In this document: one piece after another, positions 53,091-61,990 of the stretch
How positions within the stretch are numbered: position 1 is the stretch's first letter
How the letters are laid out: every line of letters starts with the position of its first letter
NCBI RefSeq assembly: GCF_027111275.1
Contig: NZ_CP114286.1
Coordinates: forward strand, 3,396,501 to 3,460,500
Source of the DNA: Flavobacterium luteolum
Lineage (GTDB): Bacteria > Bacteroidota > Bacteroidia > Flavobacteriales > Flavobacteriaceae
Length of the DNA stretch: 64,000 bases
Reading direction: 5' to 3'
Program-made: the position numbers and the translations under genes
The notes under the pieces: model-generated
Told to the model about the DNA's origin: nothing
Database searches by the model: none
The model's input: the letters and a program-made list of their open reading frames with translations, nothing else

Positions 53091-53726
53091 ATGAAAAAGA
53101 TAATTTTTGGAGCATTGCTGATTTTATTCAGCATGCTTCCCTTAAAAACAAATGCACAGTCAGCCGAAATTCAGCAGTTGATCTTAAATATCGAAAAACT
53201 CTCTCAGTTCAAAAAGATTTTAACCGATATGAAAAAAGGCTATGAACTTTTATCAGGCGGCTATAAAATGGTAAAAGATATGTCGGAAGGAAACTTCAGT
53301 CTTCATAAAACATTTTTGGATGCACTGATGCAGGTCAGCCCAGCTGTAAAAAATTACAAAAGAGTAGGTGAGATAATCAATTTTCAAATCCTTCTGGTCA
53401 AAGAAAGCAAGAATGGACTTAGCAGGTTTTTAAAATCCGGAAATTTCAGCCCTAAAGAAATCACATACTTTGAAAAGGTCTACGGCAATCTTTTAAATCA
53501 AAGCCTTAGAAATCTAGATGAACTTACCTTGGTCGTGACTGCAGATAAACTCAGAATGTCTGATGATGAAAGGCTCGAAGCGGTAGATAAAATTTATTTA
53601 GAAATGCAGGACAAGCTTTTCTTCTTGCGATATTTTAATTCTACATCTAATCTTCTGGCACTTCAGAGAGCAAAAGAAGGAAGTGATATACAGTCATCGA
53701 AGTCCTTTTACGAATTAAAAAACTAG
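53091..53726 (+). CDS. Exported transfer-region protein, paralog 2
   Basis: This 211-residue protein has a signal peptide (IIFGALLILFSMLPLKTNAQ) and repeats the layout of the preceding gene: MKKGYELLSGGYKMVKDMSE, a following GNFSLHKTFLDAL, SPAVKNYKRVGEI and DDERLEAVDKIY. Its C-terminus (LLALQRAKEGSDIQSSKSFYEL) also resembles the TraI tail, so all three may share an origin. It starts 10 nt after paralog 1 and 4 nt before traJ. Confidence 0.72.
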   Translation: MKKIIFGALLILFSMLPLKTNAQSAEIQQLILNIEKLSQFKKILTDMKKGYELLSGGYKMVKDMSEGNFSLHKTFLDALMQVSPAVKNYKRVGEIINFQILLVKESKNGLSRFLKSGNFSPKEITYFEKVYGNLLNQSLRNLDELTLVVTADKLRMSDDERLEAVDKIYLEMQDKLFFLRYFNSTSNLLALQRAKEGSDIQSSKSFYELKN

Positions 53727-53730
53727 AGCG

Positions 53731-54936
53731 ATGAAAGGCTTAAAATTTAAAAAAGAAATTGCTTTAACAGCAATTCTTCTTCTGATGCCTTTTGCAATGT
53801 CAGCACAAGGAATTGAAGAAGATATGCAGAGCCTGCATTCAGTCTTAGACCAACTCTATGATGAGATGATGCCAATGTGCAGCAATCTCATTGCAGTAGG
53901 GCAGGGTATTGCTGGATTTGGAACCATCTGGTATATCGCATCTCGGGTCTGGCGCCATATCGCAAATGCGGAACCGATTGATTTTTACCCTCTTTTCAGG
54001 CCATTTGTAATCGGATTCTGCATTATGATTTTTCCTTCTGTTCTTGCTCTCATCAATGGAGTTATGAAGCCCACTGTTACAGCCACCGCTGCTATGGTTT
54101 CAGGCTCCAATAATGCGGTTGCAGTACTGCTAAAAGAAAAAGAAAAGGCAATCAAAGAAACTGATCCTTGGAAAATGTATGTAGGTGCAGCCGGAAACGG
54201 TGACCGAGACAAATGGTATAAATATACTCATGACGGTGCTGATCCTTCAGATGAGAGCATGCTGGCTGGAATTGGCAATGATGTAAAGTTTGCTATGGAA
54301 AAAGCATCCTACAGCTTTAGAAACTCTGTAAAAGAATGGATGAGCGAGGTGCTCAGAGTTCTCTTTGAAGCGGCAGCTCTCTGCATTGATACCCTCAGGA
54401 CATTTCAGCTGGTTGTATTATCGATTTTAGGGCCACTGGTTTTTGGAATAGCAGTTTTTGATGGATTTCAGCATACGCTAACAGTTTGGCTGGCGAGATA
54501 TATAAATATTTATCTCTGGCTTCCTGTTGCCAATATTTTCGGAAGTATTATCGGCAAGATCCAGGAAATGATGCTCAAACTGGATATTTCACAAGTCCAA
54601 AGTTCGGGAGATACTTTTTTCAGCAGGACCGATATGGCTTACCTGATCTTTATGATTATCGGCATAATAGGATATTTCACTGTTCCTTCAGTAGCTAATT
54701 ACATCGTTAATGCAGGAGGAGGAGGGGCTTTGGGGCAAAAGGTCACAAGTATGTTCGGAAACTCGACGGCTTCCGTGGTCAGAAGTTCATCTAATGCTGT
54801 GGGAATGGCTGCTGACGCTATGGGAGATGCAGACCGCAGAATGACAAGCAGCATGGCCGCAACAGCTGGAAGCAGCCCTTATTTTGCGGAAAAAGGGAAT
54901 TTTATGGCAGAAAAACTAAAAGGGAATTCCAATTAA
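53731..54936 (+). CDS. traJ: Conjugative transfer protein TraJ
   Basis: This 401-residue membrane protein has a signal segment, then several membrane helices (IAVGQGIAGFGTIWYIASRVW, then FYPLFRPFVIGFCIMIFPSVLAL, and later FQLVVLSILGPLVFGIAVFDGF, YLIFMIIGIIGYFTVPSVANYI). LARYINIYLWLPVANIFGSII is a TraJ hallmark. The family is VirB6-like, part of the inner-membrane channel. The Ser/Ala/Met-rich C-terminus is low complexity. Confidence 0.92.
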   Translation: MKGLKFKKEIALTAILLLMPFAMSAQGIEEDMQSLHSVLDQLYDEMMPMCSNLIAVGQGIAGFGTIWYIASRVWRHIANAEPIDFYPLFRPFVIGFCIMIFPSVLALINGVMKPTVTATAAMVSGSNNAVAVLLKEKEKAIKETDPWKMYVGAAGNGDRDKWYKYTHDGADPSDESMLAGIGNDVKFAMEKASYSFRNSVKEWMSEVLRVLFEAAALCIDTLRTFQLVVLSILGPLVFGIAVFDGFQHTLTVWLARYINIYLWLPVANIFGSIIGKIQEMMLKLDISQVQSSGDTFFSRTDMAYLIFMIIGIIGYFTVPSVANYIVNAGGGGALGQKVTSMFGNSTASVVRSSSNAVGMAADAMGDADRRMTSSMAATAGSSPYFAEKGNFMAEKLKGNSN

Positions 54937-54953
54937 CTTTTAAAGGACCGAAT

Positions 54954-55580
54954 ATGTTTACCAAAATGAAAAATATTGATTCAGCATTCAGATATGTGAG
55001 AGGCTTTACAATGATGGTTATTGTGGGCTGTATATCGATTTGCTGTTATACGGTTTACAAAAGTTTTAAAACAGTAGGCCAGATGCAGGATAAGGTTTAT
55101 ATTCTTGCCAATGGAAAGGCTCTTGAAGCTTTTGCTTCAGAGAGAAAAGATAATATTCCCGTAGAGGCACGAGATCATGTGAAAACATTTCACATGAATT
55201 TCTTTACGCTCGATCCTGATGATAAAGTTATTAAAACCAATATAACAAAAGCTCTCTATCTGGCAGATGACAGTGCGAAACGAATTTATGACGATCTGAA
55301 AGAGAACAATTTTTATTCTGGAATAATATCAGGTAATATAAGCCAAACTATTCAGATCGACAGCGTAAGTATTGATACAAAAGAATACCCATTTCGGTTT
55401 AAATGTTATGCGCGCCAGAATATCGTCCGAACTACCAGTGTTTTGAAAAGAAGCCTGATTACCGAGGGCACTCTTCGAAACGTATCAAGAAGCGACAACA
55501 ATCCACATGGCTTTTTGATTGAGCGATTTTATACTCTTGAAAATAAAGATCTGGCAGTTGAAAATAGAAAACAGCGATGA
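54954..55580 (+). CDS. traK: Conjugative transfer protein TraK
   Basis: This 208-residue protein begins MFTKMKNIDSAFRYVRGFTM with one membrane segment (MMVIVGCISICCYTVY) and a soluble domain containing RDHVKTFHMNFFTLDPDD and a NISRSDNNPHGFLIERF-like end (VSRSDNNPHGFLIE). It is VirB8-like in topology. It overlaps the next gene by 4 nt. Confidence 0.92.
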   Translation: MFTKMKNIDSAFRYVRGFTMMVIVGCISICCYTVYKSFKTVGQMQDKVYILANGKALEAFASERKDNIPVEARDHVKTFHMNFFTLDPDDKVIKTNITKALYLADDSAKRIYDDLKENNFYSGIISGNISQTIQIDSVSIDTKEYPFRFKCYARQNIVRTTSVLKRSLITEGTLRNVSRSDNNPHGFLIERFYTLENKDLAVENRKQR

Positions 55581-55834
55581 TGAAGTCTTTATTCAATAAA
55601 CAGTCTGAGCCTTTTGTATATCATAAATATTATCTGCTGCTGCAGGAAAAGTGGGCAGTCAAGATGAATAGTTTATCGGCGGGAATGTCAAGAAGAAAAC
55701 TGATCTGCGCACTTGTACTATTCACGCTATTATGTTCAGGCTATCTGATTTATATTCTGTATACATCATTGAAAAAAAGTCCTGAGAAATCCCAAAGCGT
55801 GAGCTATGTTTCTAAAATTAAATCAATCAATTAA
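55577..55834 (+). CDS. Small membrane protein in traL position
   Basis: This 85-residue protein has one membrane segment (about 46-63, LICALVLFTLLCSGYLIYIL) after a basic segment SAGMSRRKL, and a short Ser/Lys-rich tail. The place between traK and traM, with a 4-nt overlap with traK, is the traL position of Bacteroidota transfer operons, where small proteins of this type are found. I assign by position only. Confidence 0.65.
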   Translation: MMKSLFNKQSEPFVYHKYYLLLQEKWAVKMNSLSAGMSRRKLICALVLFTLLCSGYLIYILYTSLKKSPEKSQSVSYVSKIKSIN

Positions 55835-55846
55835 AAAAATAAAATT

Positions 55847-57133
55847 ATGGAAGAGAAAATAATTTCTGCAGGCGAATCTAAAAAAAGAAAAATGTTTTTG
55901 GTGCTTCCACTTATAACACTTCCTTTTATAACATTTTTATTCTACATCTTGGGAGGAGGACAAGCGGAAGTTAAGACAGCTGGGAACGATATTAAAAAGG
56001 GATTTAATTTTGAATTGCCTCTGCCCAAATTTAAAGAAGACTCAGCCCTTGACAAAATGAGCTATTATGACCAGGCAGCTGTAGACTCCATTAAACTTCA
56101 TGAGCAGATTAAAAAAGACCCTAATTATTCAACCGGAAGCTTATCGGATGAAGATATGGATTCTTATTCTAAGGAAGATTATGAAACCGGAAATTTTTCC
56201 AAAGAAAGAATAGGTTTTAATTCTACGGCGATTCAGAACAAAAACGAACAAAAAGTTTACGAAAAATTAAGGGCTCTTCAAAAAATAATCAATCAGCCTT
56301 CTCCAGTCAATAATTACGGGCAGGACATGAGTGAATTTGAGGATAACAGTTCAGGAATTGACCCTGATGCGGTTAAAAAACTAGAAGGACTCATGTCATC
56401 GATGAGCACTCCTCAGGAACCTGATCCCGAACTCCAACAGCTTGGAGGCATGCTTGAGAATATTTTGGATATTCAGCATCCTGAGCGCGTTCAGGATCGC
56501 TTAAAGCAGTCCTCAGAGGATAAGAAAGGAAAAGCGCTGAGTGTAAATAAAAAGAAAGAAGAAAATAATATCAGCTCTTTACAGGACAATATTACATATC
56601 AGAATGTTCCAAAATCAAACGCTTTTTATTCTCTAAATGAAGATTCAGAACTGGAAGAAACACAAAATTCTGTGCAGGCAGTTATACATGAAACACAGAC
56701 AATTGTAAACGGATCCGTAGTCAAGCTAAGACTGGCTCATGATATTCTTTTACATGGAACCACGATTCCTAAAAATACATTTTTATATGGAATTGCAGCT
56801 TTGAAAGGAGAGAGACTGGAAGTTAAGATTACCAATATCCAATTTAAAAATTCAATTTTCCCAGTCGAACTTGCTGTTTACGATATGGATGGCATAGATG
56901 GCATTTACATTCCGGGAGCAATTGACAGAGATGTTGCTAAAGCTTCAGCGGAACGTTCGATTCAGACTTTGGGTCTAACAGGAATCTCAGAATCTTGGGG
57001 AGCACAGGCTGCCGGAATGGGAATCGAAGCGGCCAAAAGTCTAATGAGTAAAAAAGTAAAACTCATTAAAGTTGTGGTAAAGGCCGGGTATAAGGTTTTA
57101 CTATACGATGAGAAACAAAAGGAAGTAAAATAA
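55847..57133 (+). CDS. traM: Conjugative transfer protein TraM
   Basis: This 428-residue protein has one membrane segment near residues 17-36 and a long acidic, low-complexity middle (QEPDPELQQLGGMLENILDIQ). The conserved C-terminal domain carries VKLRLAHDILLHGTTIPKNT and a YDMDGIDGIYIPGAIDRD segment, ending in VKAGYKVLLYDEKQ. TraM is VirB10-like and spans the envelope. It starts 12 nt after the small traL-position gene. Confidence 0.93.
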   Translation: MEEKIISAGESKKRKMFLVLPLITLPFITFLFYILGGGQAEVKTAGNDIKKGFNFELPLPKFKEDSALDKMSYYDQAAVDSIKLHEQIKKDPNYSTGSLSDEDMDSYSKEDYETGNFSKERIGFNSTAIQNKNEQKVYEKLRALQKIINQPSPVNNYGQDMSEFEDNSSGIDPDAVKKLEGLMSSMSTPQEPDPELQQLGGMLENILDIQHPERVQDRLKQSSEDKKGKALSVNKKKEENNISSLQDNITYQNVPKSNAFYSLNEDSELEETQNSVQAVIHETQTIVNGSVVKLRLAHDILLHGTTIPKNTFLYGIAALKGERLEVKITNIQFKNSIFPVELAVYDMDGIDGIYIPGAIDRDVAKASAERSIQTLGLTGISESWGAQAAGMGIEAAKSLMSKKVKLIKVVVKAGYKVLLYDEKQKEVK

Positions 57134-57148
57134 TTAAAAGCTAAAAAA

Positions 57149-57991
57149 ATGAAAAATTTCAATTGGTTGTTTTTGGTTTGTTGGCTCCTGATTGCCCTGC
57201 CAAGCTGCGCACAGTTCATAAAGAGAGACACTGGTTTGAATCAGAATGAATTCAAAAATCTGCTTATTGGGTATTCAAAAACCACGAGCATTGTTTTTCC
57301 ATATGCAATAAAAAGCATTGACAGGGGCAGTCAGGATATTATAATTCAGAAAGCCAAGGGAGTAGAGAATATTTTACTGGTCAAGGCCGCCAAGCAGAAT
57401 TTTGAACAGACCAATCTGACAGTTGTTACTGCCGATAGCAAACTATACGTCTTTGTGCTGAACTACGATGAAGTTTGTCCAGATCTAAATTATAAAGCAG
57501 AGGACTTGGCAGCTGCAAATGATGATGTCTTATTTTCAATTGACAATGAAAACAAGAAGAAAATAGAGCAGTCCGCTTCCCTTGCATTATCAAAGAAGAA
57601 AAAGATCAGTTTTGCAAAAAAGTCAAAGTTTCAGATAAGTATTGAAGTAAATGGAATTTTTATTCACGAAGATGTTCTTTATTTAAGAGTTGCTTTTGAA
57701 AACAAATCCAAAATTAACTACGATATTGATCAGCTTCGCTTTTTTATAAGAGACCAGAAAAAATCAAAGCGAACTGCATCACAGGAAATAGAAATCCTGC
57801 CATTGTTTTCTACGTCATTAGCTTCTGTCATACCCTATAAGTCTGAAGTGATGAAAGTCTATGCACTTGAGAAATTTACCATCCCGGAGAATAAATATCT
57901 CACACTTCAACTCATTGAAAAAAGTGGGGGACGGCATTTAGAGCTAAATATTGATAATAATCGAACTGCTAAGGTATCTCCAATTCCTTAA
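57149..57991 (+). CDS. traN: Conjugative transfer protein TraN (DUF4138)
   Basis: This 280-residue protein has a signal peptide with a possible lipobox (LIALPSCAQ), then a TTSIVFPYAIKSIDRGSQDI segment and FKIS-like strands around ISIEVNGIFIHEDVLYLRVAF, the DUF4138 pattern. TraN is the VirB9-like outer-membrane-associated part of the channel. It is the last recognised tra gene; traO and traQ are not seen downstream. Confidence 0.9.
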   Translation: MKNFNWLFLVCWLLIALPSCAQFIKRDTGLNQNEFKNLLIGYSKTTSIVFPYAIKSIDRGSQDIIIQKAKGVENILLVKAAKQNFEQTNLTVVTADSKLYVFVLNYDEVCPDLNYKAEDLAAANDDVLFSIDNENKKKIEQSASLALSKKKKISFAKKSKFQISIEVNGIFIHEDVLYLRVAFENKSKINYDIDQLRFFIRDQKKSKRTASQEIEILPLFSTSLASVIPYKSEVMKVYALEKFTIPENKYLTLQLIEKSGGRHLELNIDNNRTAKVSPIP

Positions 57992-58020
57992 ATCGACTCT
58001 GATCCTTTTTAAAGAATATT

Positions 58021-59175
58021 ATGATAATCGATTTAACTGAAACTGAAATGATATTGTCGTTTACGGAAGAAATGGCTTCCTATGGTTATCGCTATGTGGC
58101 TTTTAACACAGATATAGTAAATAACGCGGATACGATTGAGTTTTTTAGATCATCACCCGATGCCCAGGAATATTGCTTAGTGATGACAAATGATGCTAAT
58201 TGCTACATAAATAAACCGATTGATCCGCTTCTTGAAGATTTAAGAGCACTTGTGCAGAGCGGATTGGATCTTTCTTTAATTGAAGCGATCGATTTAACTG
58301 GATTTGCTCGAAGATTAAGGGATAGAAAAGAATTATTAGAAAATAACTTAAATACAAACAAAATGAATCAGAAAAATTTTGAATACCTGAGAGACCAGTT
58401 GAAATATACTGGATTTGGAGAAACGTTCGATGCTGAACTGAAAGCGAACATGATGAAAGGAGACAAGGATTTTAAAATTATGCACACCGGCATTATGAAC
58501 AATGGATTGCCAAATAAGGACACTTTGACTGTCGAACTGAATTTCAAGAAGTCAGACCAGACCGATTTGTATTTTTTTAATTCCTATCATGTGAATCTGA
58601 AAAAAGAAGAAAACAAGCCGGGACTGGAGCAGACTTTTTACATCAATAATGACAGTGGGAGCATAACCATGAAGGAAGCTTATAATTTAATGGAAGGCCG
58701 ATCAGTAAATAAGGATTTTAGAAGCAAAGAGGGAGAAAGCTATAACTCATGGATTTCTTTAAATTTTAAGGATGCCGACAACAATGGAAACTTTAAGTTT
58801 AATCAGTATCATCAGAATTACGGTTATGATTTGGAGGCAAGCATTGCAAAACATTCCATTAAAGAGCTCGATACGCCGCAGTATAAAGAAGATCTTATGA
58901 ATTCGCTAAAAAAAGGAAACCTTCAGTCTGTAACTTTTGTAGCTGGCGGTGTGGAAAGCAAAATGTATGTGGAGGCAAATCCCCAATTCAAAACTATAAA
59001 TGTTTATGACGCTAATCTTAATCGAATCAATCAACGTGAAGGCAAGAATCAGAAGCAAGGCGAGTCTGAAGGCCAAAGTTCTGGTAAAGATTTAAATGTC
59101 AATCAAGAGAACTCTGACGATAGTGAAAAGACGGATAAAAAAATGCATAGAAAGATAAAATCTAAATCAATATAG
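58021..59175 (+). CDS. Conserved ICE protein, DUF3945-like
   Basis: This 384-residue soluble protein has repeated domains: an N-terminal helical part and a later segment with EAYNLMEGRSVNKDF and YDLEASIAKHSIKELDTP, which is reminiscent of DUF3945 repeats in Bacteroidota mobile elements. Near residue 300 LKKGNLQSVTFVAGGVESKMYVEANPQF fits the same group. A Lys/Ser-rich tail follows. Its function is unknown; a role in handling entering DNA is often supposed. It lies 29 nt after traN. Confidence 0.65.
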   Translation: MIIDLTETEMILSFTEEMASYGYRYVAFNTDIVNNADTIEFFRSSPDAQEYCLVMTNDANCYINKPIDPLLEDLRALVQSGLDLSLIEAIDLTGFARRLRDRKELLENNLNTNKMNQKNFEYLRDQLKYTGFGETFDAELKANMMKGDKDFKIMHTGIMNNGLPNKDTLTVELNFKKSDQTDLYFFNSYHVNLKKEENKPGLEQTFYINNDSGSITMKEAYNLMEGRSVNKDFRSKEGESYNSWISLNFKDADNNGNFKFNQYHQNYGYDLEASIAKHSIKELDTPQYKEDLMNSLKKGNLQSVTFVAGGVESKMYVEANPQFKTINVYDANLNRINQREGKNQKQGESEGQSSGKDLNVNQENSDDSEKTDKKMHRKIKSKSI

Positions 59176-59180
59176 ATGTG

Positions 59181-59468
59181 ATGGATAATTTAAAACCTTT
59201 ATCAGCTTTTTTTCTCGCCATTGAAAAAGATTTTCGTATTGGAACCGCACATATCGCTATATATGCGGCACTTCTTCAATTTCGAAATGATAAAGGTTTT
59301 ACCAATCCAGTTCTGGCTTACAGCATAGAAATCCAACAGATTGCTAAAATATCATCTCCAAAGACTTATCAGAAATGCATGCGCGAACTAGATGAATACG
59401 GATATCTGGTGTATGTTCCGACAAGAAATAAAAATAGGCGCAGCAGCATCTATTTTTCCGTGATATGA
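59181..59468 (+). CDS. Small winged-helix-like DNA-binding protein
   Basis: This protein of about 95 residues starts at the ATG at 59181. The frame runs FFLAIEKDFRIGTAHIAIYAAL, then QQIAKISSPKTYQKCMRELDEYGYLVYV and a strand, the helix-turn-helix and wing order of a small MarR/PadR-like winged helix. It overlaps the next gene by 4 nt. It probably regulates the ICE (inference). Confidence 0.6.
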   Translation: MDNLKPLSAFFLAIEKDFRIGTAHIAIYAALLQFRNDKGFTNPVLAYSIEIQQIAKISSPKTYQKCMRELDEYGYLVYVPTRNKNRRSSIYFSVI

Positions 59469-59911
59469 AAATGTTAAATATCGAAGAAATGAAAGAGGAA
59501 AAACTTTTAAAGTTTTTGGGAAAGGCTGCAAAGTTTGACAAGAGGCTACGGTTATTAGAAAATTTATTAGCTTCCTGCCAGACCGGCATCCTGCACATGG
59601 ATGCTTCAAATGAAAAATGCAAATGCCTATATAATAAAATTGATTTTGCGCAGCTGTTTTATATTTTAATGGATGAAGGGATCCTGTTTTTTGACAAATC
59701 AGATGAAAAAACTAACCGAAGCAAGTTTCAGGTTTTCTTGGAAACTAATTTTACATATTCAGGTGATAAGGGCATACAGGTTAGGGTAAAGTCAATAAGC
59801 AGACAGATTTCGGAATGCAAAGGATACACCTATAAAGAAAAGCAGCTAACATTTTTAGAAGGTCTTATTGAGAAACTGCAGAAAAGGAAAAGTAAGCTTG
59901 AGAACTGGTAG
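59465..59911 (+). CDS. Hypothetical protein between two DNA-binding genes
   Basis: This 148-residue helical, lysine-rich soluble protein (starts MKMLNIEEMKEEKLLKF) has no recognised domain. A Cys-containing middle (CQTGILHMDASNEKCKCL) and a charged C-terminus are its only marks. Its 4-nt overlap with the winged-helix gene means coupled translation, and 43 nt later comes the excisionase-like gene, so it belongs to a three-gene regulatory or recombination unit. Confidence 0.55.
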   Translation: MKMLNIEEMKEEKLLKFLGKAAKFDKRLRLLENLLASCQTGILHMDASNEKCKCLYNKIDFAQLFYILMDEGILFFDKSDEKTNRSKFQVFLETNFTYSGDKGIQVRVKSISRQISECKGYTYKEKQLTFLEGLIEKLQKRKSKLENW

Positions 59912-59954
59912 GCATTATAGATGAAAAGTTTAATAAAAATGAAATTTTACACTG

Positions 59955-60239
59955 ATGACAAAGACAGAAAAGAAACTCTCTATTATATTGGGGGTAAAGC
60001 AGTTGATTGAGCCAATCTTGTTAAGGCTGGAATCATTGGACTCAAAAATTGGAAGACAAATTCATGATACAGATTCTTTATACTACCGAAATGAAGACTT
60101 GAAAAAAAAATTCAAGCTATCCAACAATACGATTATAAAATACAGGCAGACCGGAATTCTCCCTTACACCAGATTAGGAGATATTTTTTTTTACGATAGG
60201 AGCAAAATAGATAAGATACTGCAAACCAACGCTAAGTAA
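59955..60239 (+). CDS. Excisionase-like helix-turn-helix protein
   Basis: This 94-residue protein has a C-terminal HTH_17/excisionase-like domain: YRNEDLKKKFKLSNNTIIKYRQTGILPYTRLGDIFFYDRSKIDKIL, i.e. a helix-turn-helix followed by the wing with LPYTRLGDI and YDRSKID. Such proteins bend DNA at attachment sites and steer ICE excision. It is the last gene of the rightward ICE run, followed by a hairpin terminator. No integrase is within the window. Confidence 0.8.
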   Translation: MTKTEKKLSIILGVKQLIEPILLRLESLDSKIGRQIHDTDSLYYRNEDLKKKFKLSNNTIIKYRQTGILPYTRLGDIFFYDRSKIDKILQTNAK

Positions 60240-60268
60240 ATATTATTTTTCGAATAAAATAGTGGTTT

Positions 60269-60302
60269 AAATCCAATGATTCAGACTATAATCATTGGAT
60301 TT
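60269..60302. terminator. Terminator between excisionase-like and SCO-like genes
   Basis: AAATCCAATGAT (60269-60280) and ATCATTGGATTT (60291-60302) form a perfect 12-bp stem with a 10-nt loop. It lies in the gap between convergent genes, so it may end both transcripts. It could also mark the right boundary of ICE genes. Confidence 0.7.
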
Positions 60303-60421
60303 ATTCTTAATGCCGCAGACTCACCTTAGTCACACTTTTCTTTATTTTTTATGAATAATATTTAAGATTATGAGCGTAAAACTAATAATGTAAATTTTTT
60401 AGGCTTGTTTATGATGAGGGA

Positions 60422-61987
60422 TTAATTCATTTTTAGTTTTCTGCTAAATTGTGGCGAGGCATTTAATATTGACCCTATAAAAAGAAGAAGAATAGCGATT
60501 ATTTGAAATCCCTTTATTGAAATAAAATATCCAAATATTATTAAAAGAGCTGATCCGGCCGCACAAAGCAATAGTGGAATATAATTGTTTTTTTTGACTG
60601 CCATGCAATATAGCGAATACAAGTTTATTGCTATAAAAACAAGCAGTATTGGAAATAAGTATTTTATGTATGGAGTAAGCTGTATACCGGCAGCACCAAA
60701 CATGCTCAAATATGCGGCTATGCATAAAGGGCATTTCGGAATAAATAATAGCAAAATGGAAATAATCATAGTCGAGAAGGAACGGGTTGCAGATTTTATT
60801 TTTTCAAATGGTTTTCTCAGGCGCTGGTTATATAGTTTTATTTCATTTGAAATTTCTTTAATTATTTCCACGTTGTTTATCTGGCCTCTTTCAAAACGAA
60901 GCAAAATTTCTCCGGAGGGATCTAAAAAATATAATTCGATAACATGCCTGTTGACAATATTACCTGCGTAGTTTACACCGAGATCAAAATAATCTGCGAC
61001 AGAATCAAATTTATCCGTTACTCTCAGCATCTTAAACTGATCACTGAAAGTGACACCTCTTGCTTTACCATATTCTTTTAGCCTGCTAGGATTATCATAA
61101 ATTGAATCGTAGCTTATGGCAGCTAATTTAATTGGGAGCTCGGAATTCTCGCGATCCAGTTTCCTTTGCAAGTCGGCAAAATTGCTTATGGTCAGTGAGC
61201 ATTTCAAAGGATTGTCACACCGGGTGTAAAAAAAACAGAGAAGAGTAAACTGTTTCTGGAATATATCGTGAAAATTCATTTTATATCCGTCCTGATCCTC
61301 AAAACATATTCTTTTTACATTTCTATTTTTATTTTTTTTCGCACCTTCGGACATTATGCTTATAAAACGACTATAATCAATTGTACAGCAGTCCGTTGGA
61401 TTTTGCTCATTTTGTTTGATTCTAAAAATTGTCTGCTCTAGTATTTTTGAATTTGCAGTGTTTATTTTACGTTCTGCCAATAACTTCACTAAATCATCCA
61501 GTATCGGTACAGAATAAATATCCAGCCAGTCTATAGTTTTCAAAATTTCGTTTACGGCTGATGTTTTATTTACTAATGGATTTTGCTGATAATAAGTATC
61601 GAAAGATATATAACTGTCATAATTAAGTATATTTTTCAGAGCAGTTAAAAGCAAGTTCGACATTTCATATTTCCTGCATGACGTTTTTCTTAATGCGGCA
61701 GCGGCAGCTGCAACCAGATAAGGTTCTCTGCTGGATTGAAGTTCCTCGTAGATATAGATTAGCGCCGATTCTGGAGTTTCGGAGAACGTAAACGAATATA
61801 GAAGAAAGCCGCGCATCCTTATTACATCATTCATGCTCTTTTCCCTATATACTGGATGCTGTTCTTTTAGGAATTCACATAATTTTATGCCAGGCTTTGG
61901 AGATAGCCTTAAAATAGAAATAATTTCTACAAAATCAGATTCACTGATAATGCCTGCAGATTTATCAAGAAAACTATAATTATCCAT
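60422..61987 (-). CDS. SCO1/SenC-like thioredoxin-fold protein fused to MerC-like membrane domain
   Basis: This 521-residue protein has an N-terminal helical, HEAT-like region (residues 20-190). Next comes a SCO-like thioredoxin fold with CFFYTRCDNPLKCSL (Cys257, Cys263) and a conserved His348 in NRHVIEL. Residues about 400-520 form four membrane helices with a CPLC pair (Cys419, Cys422), as in MerC-like transporters. SCO proteins deliver copper to oxidase or other copper enzymes. It starts 3 nt after the tyrosinase stop, so the pair is one operon. Copper loading of the tyrosinase is a direct inference. The C-x5-C spacing differs from the usual C-x3-C of SCO proteins. Confidence 0.72.
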   Translation of the reverse strand: MDNYSFLDKSAGIISESDFVEIISILRLSPKPGIKLCEFLKEQHPVYREKSMNDVIRMRGFLLYSFTFSETPESALIYIYEELQSSREPYLVAAAAAALRKTSCRKYEMSNLLLTALKNILNYDSYISFDTYYQQNPLVNKTSAVNEILKTIDWLDIYSVPILDDLVKLLAERKINTANSKILEQTIFRIKQNEQNPTDCCTIDYSRFISIMSEGAKKNKNRNVKRICFEDQDGYKMNFHDIFQKQFTLLCFFYTRCDNPLKCSLTISNFADLQRKLDRENSELPIKLAAISYDSIYDNPSRLKEYGKARGVTFSDQFKMLRVTDKFDSVADYFDLGVNYAGNIVNRHVIELYFLDPSGEILLRFERGQINNVEIIKEISNEIKLYNQRLRKPFEKIKSATRSFSTMIISILLLFIPKCPLCIAAYLSMFGAAGIQLTPYIKYLFPILLVFIAINLYSLYCMAVKKNNYIPLLLCAAGSALLIIFGYFISIKGFQIIAILLLFIGSILNASPQFSRKLKMN

Positions 61988-61990
61988 GAC

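Noticed and set aside
52466..53726. Tellurite resistance (TerB) role for the two traI-adjacent proteins
   Set aside because: They have signal peptides and sit inside the transfer operon; nothing points to tellurite.
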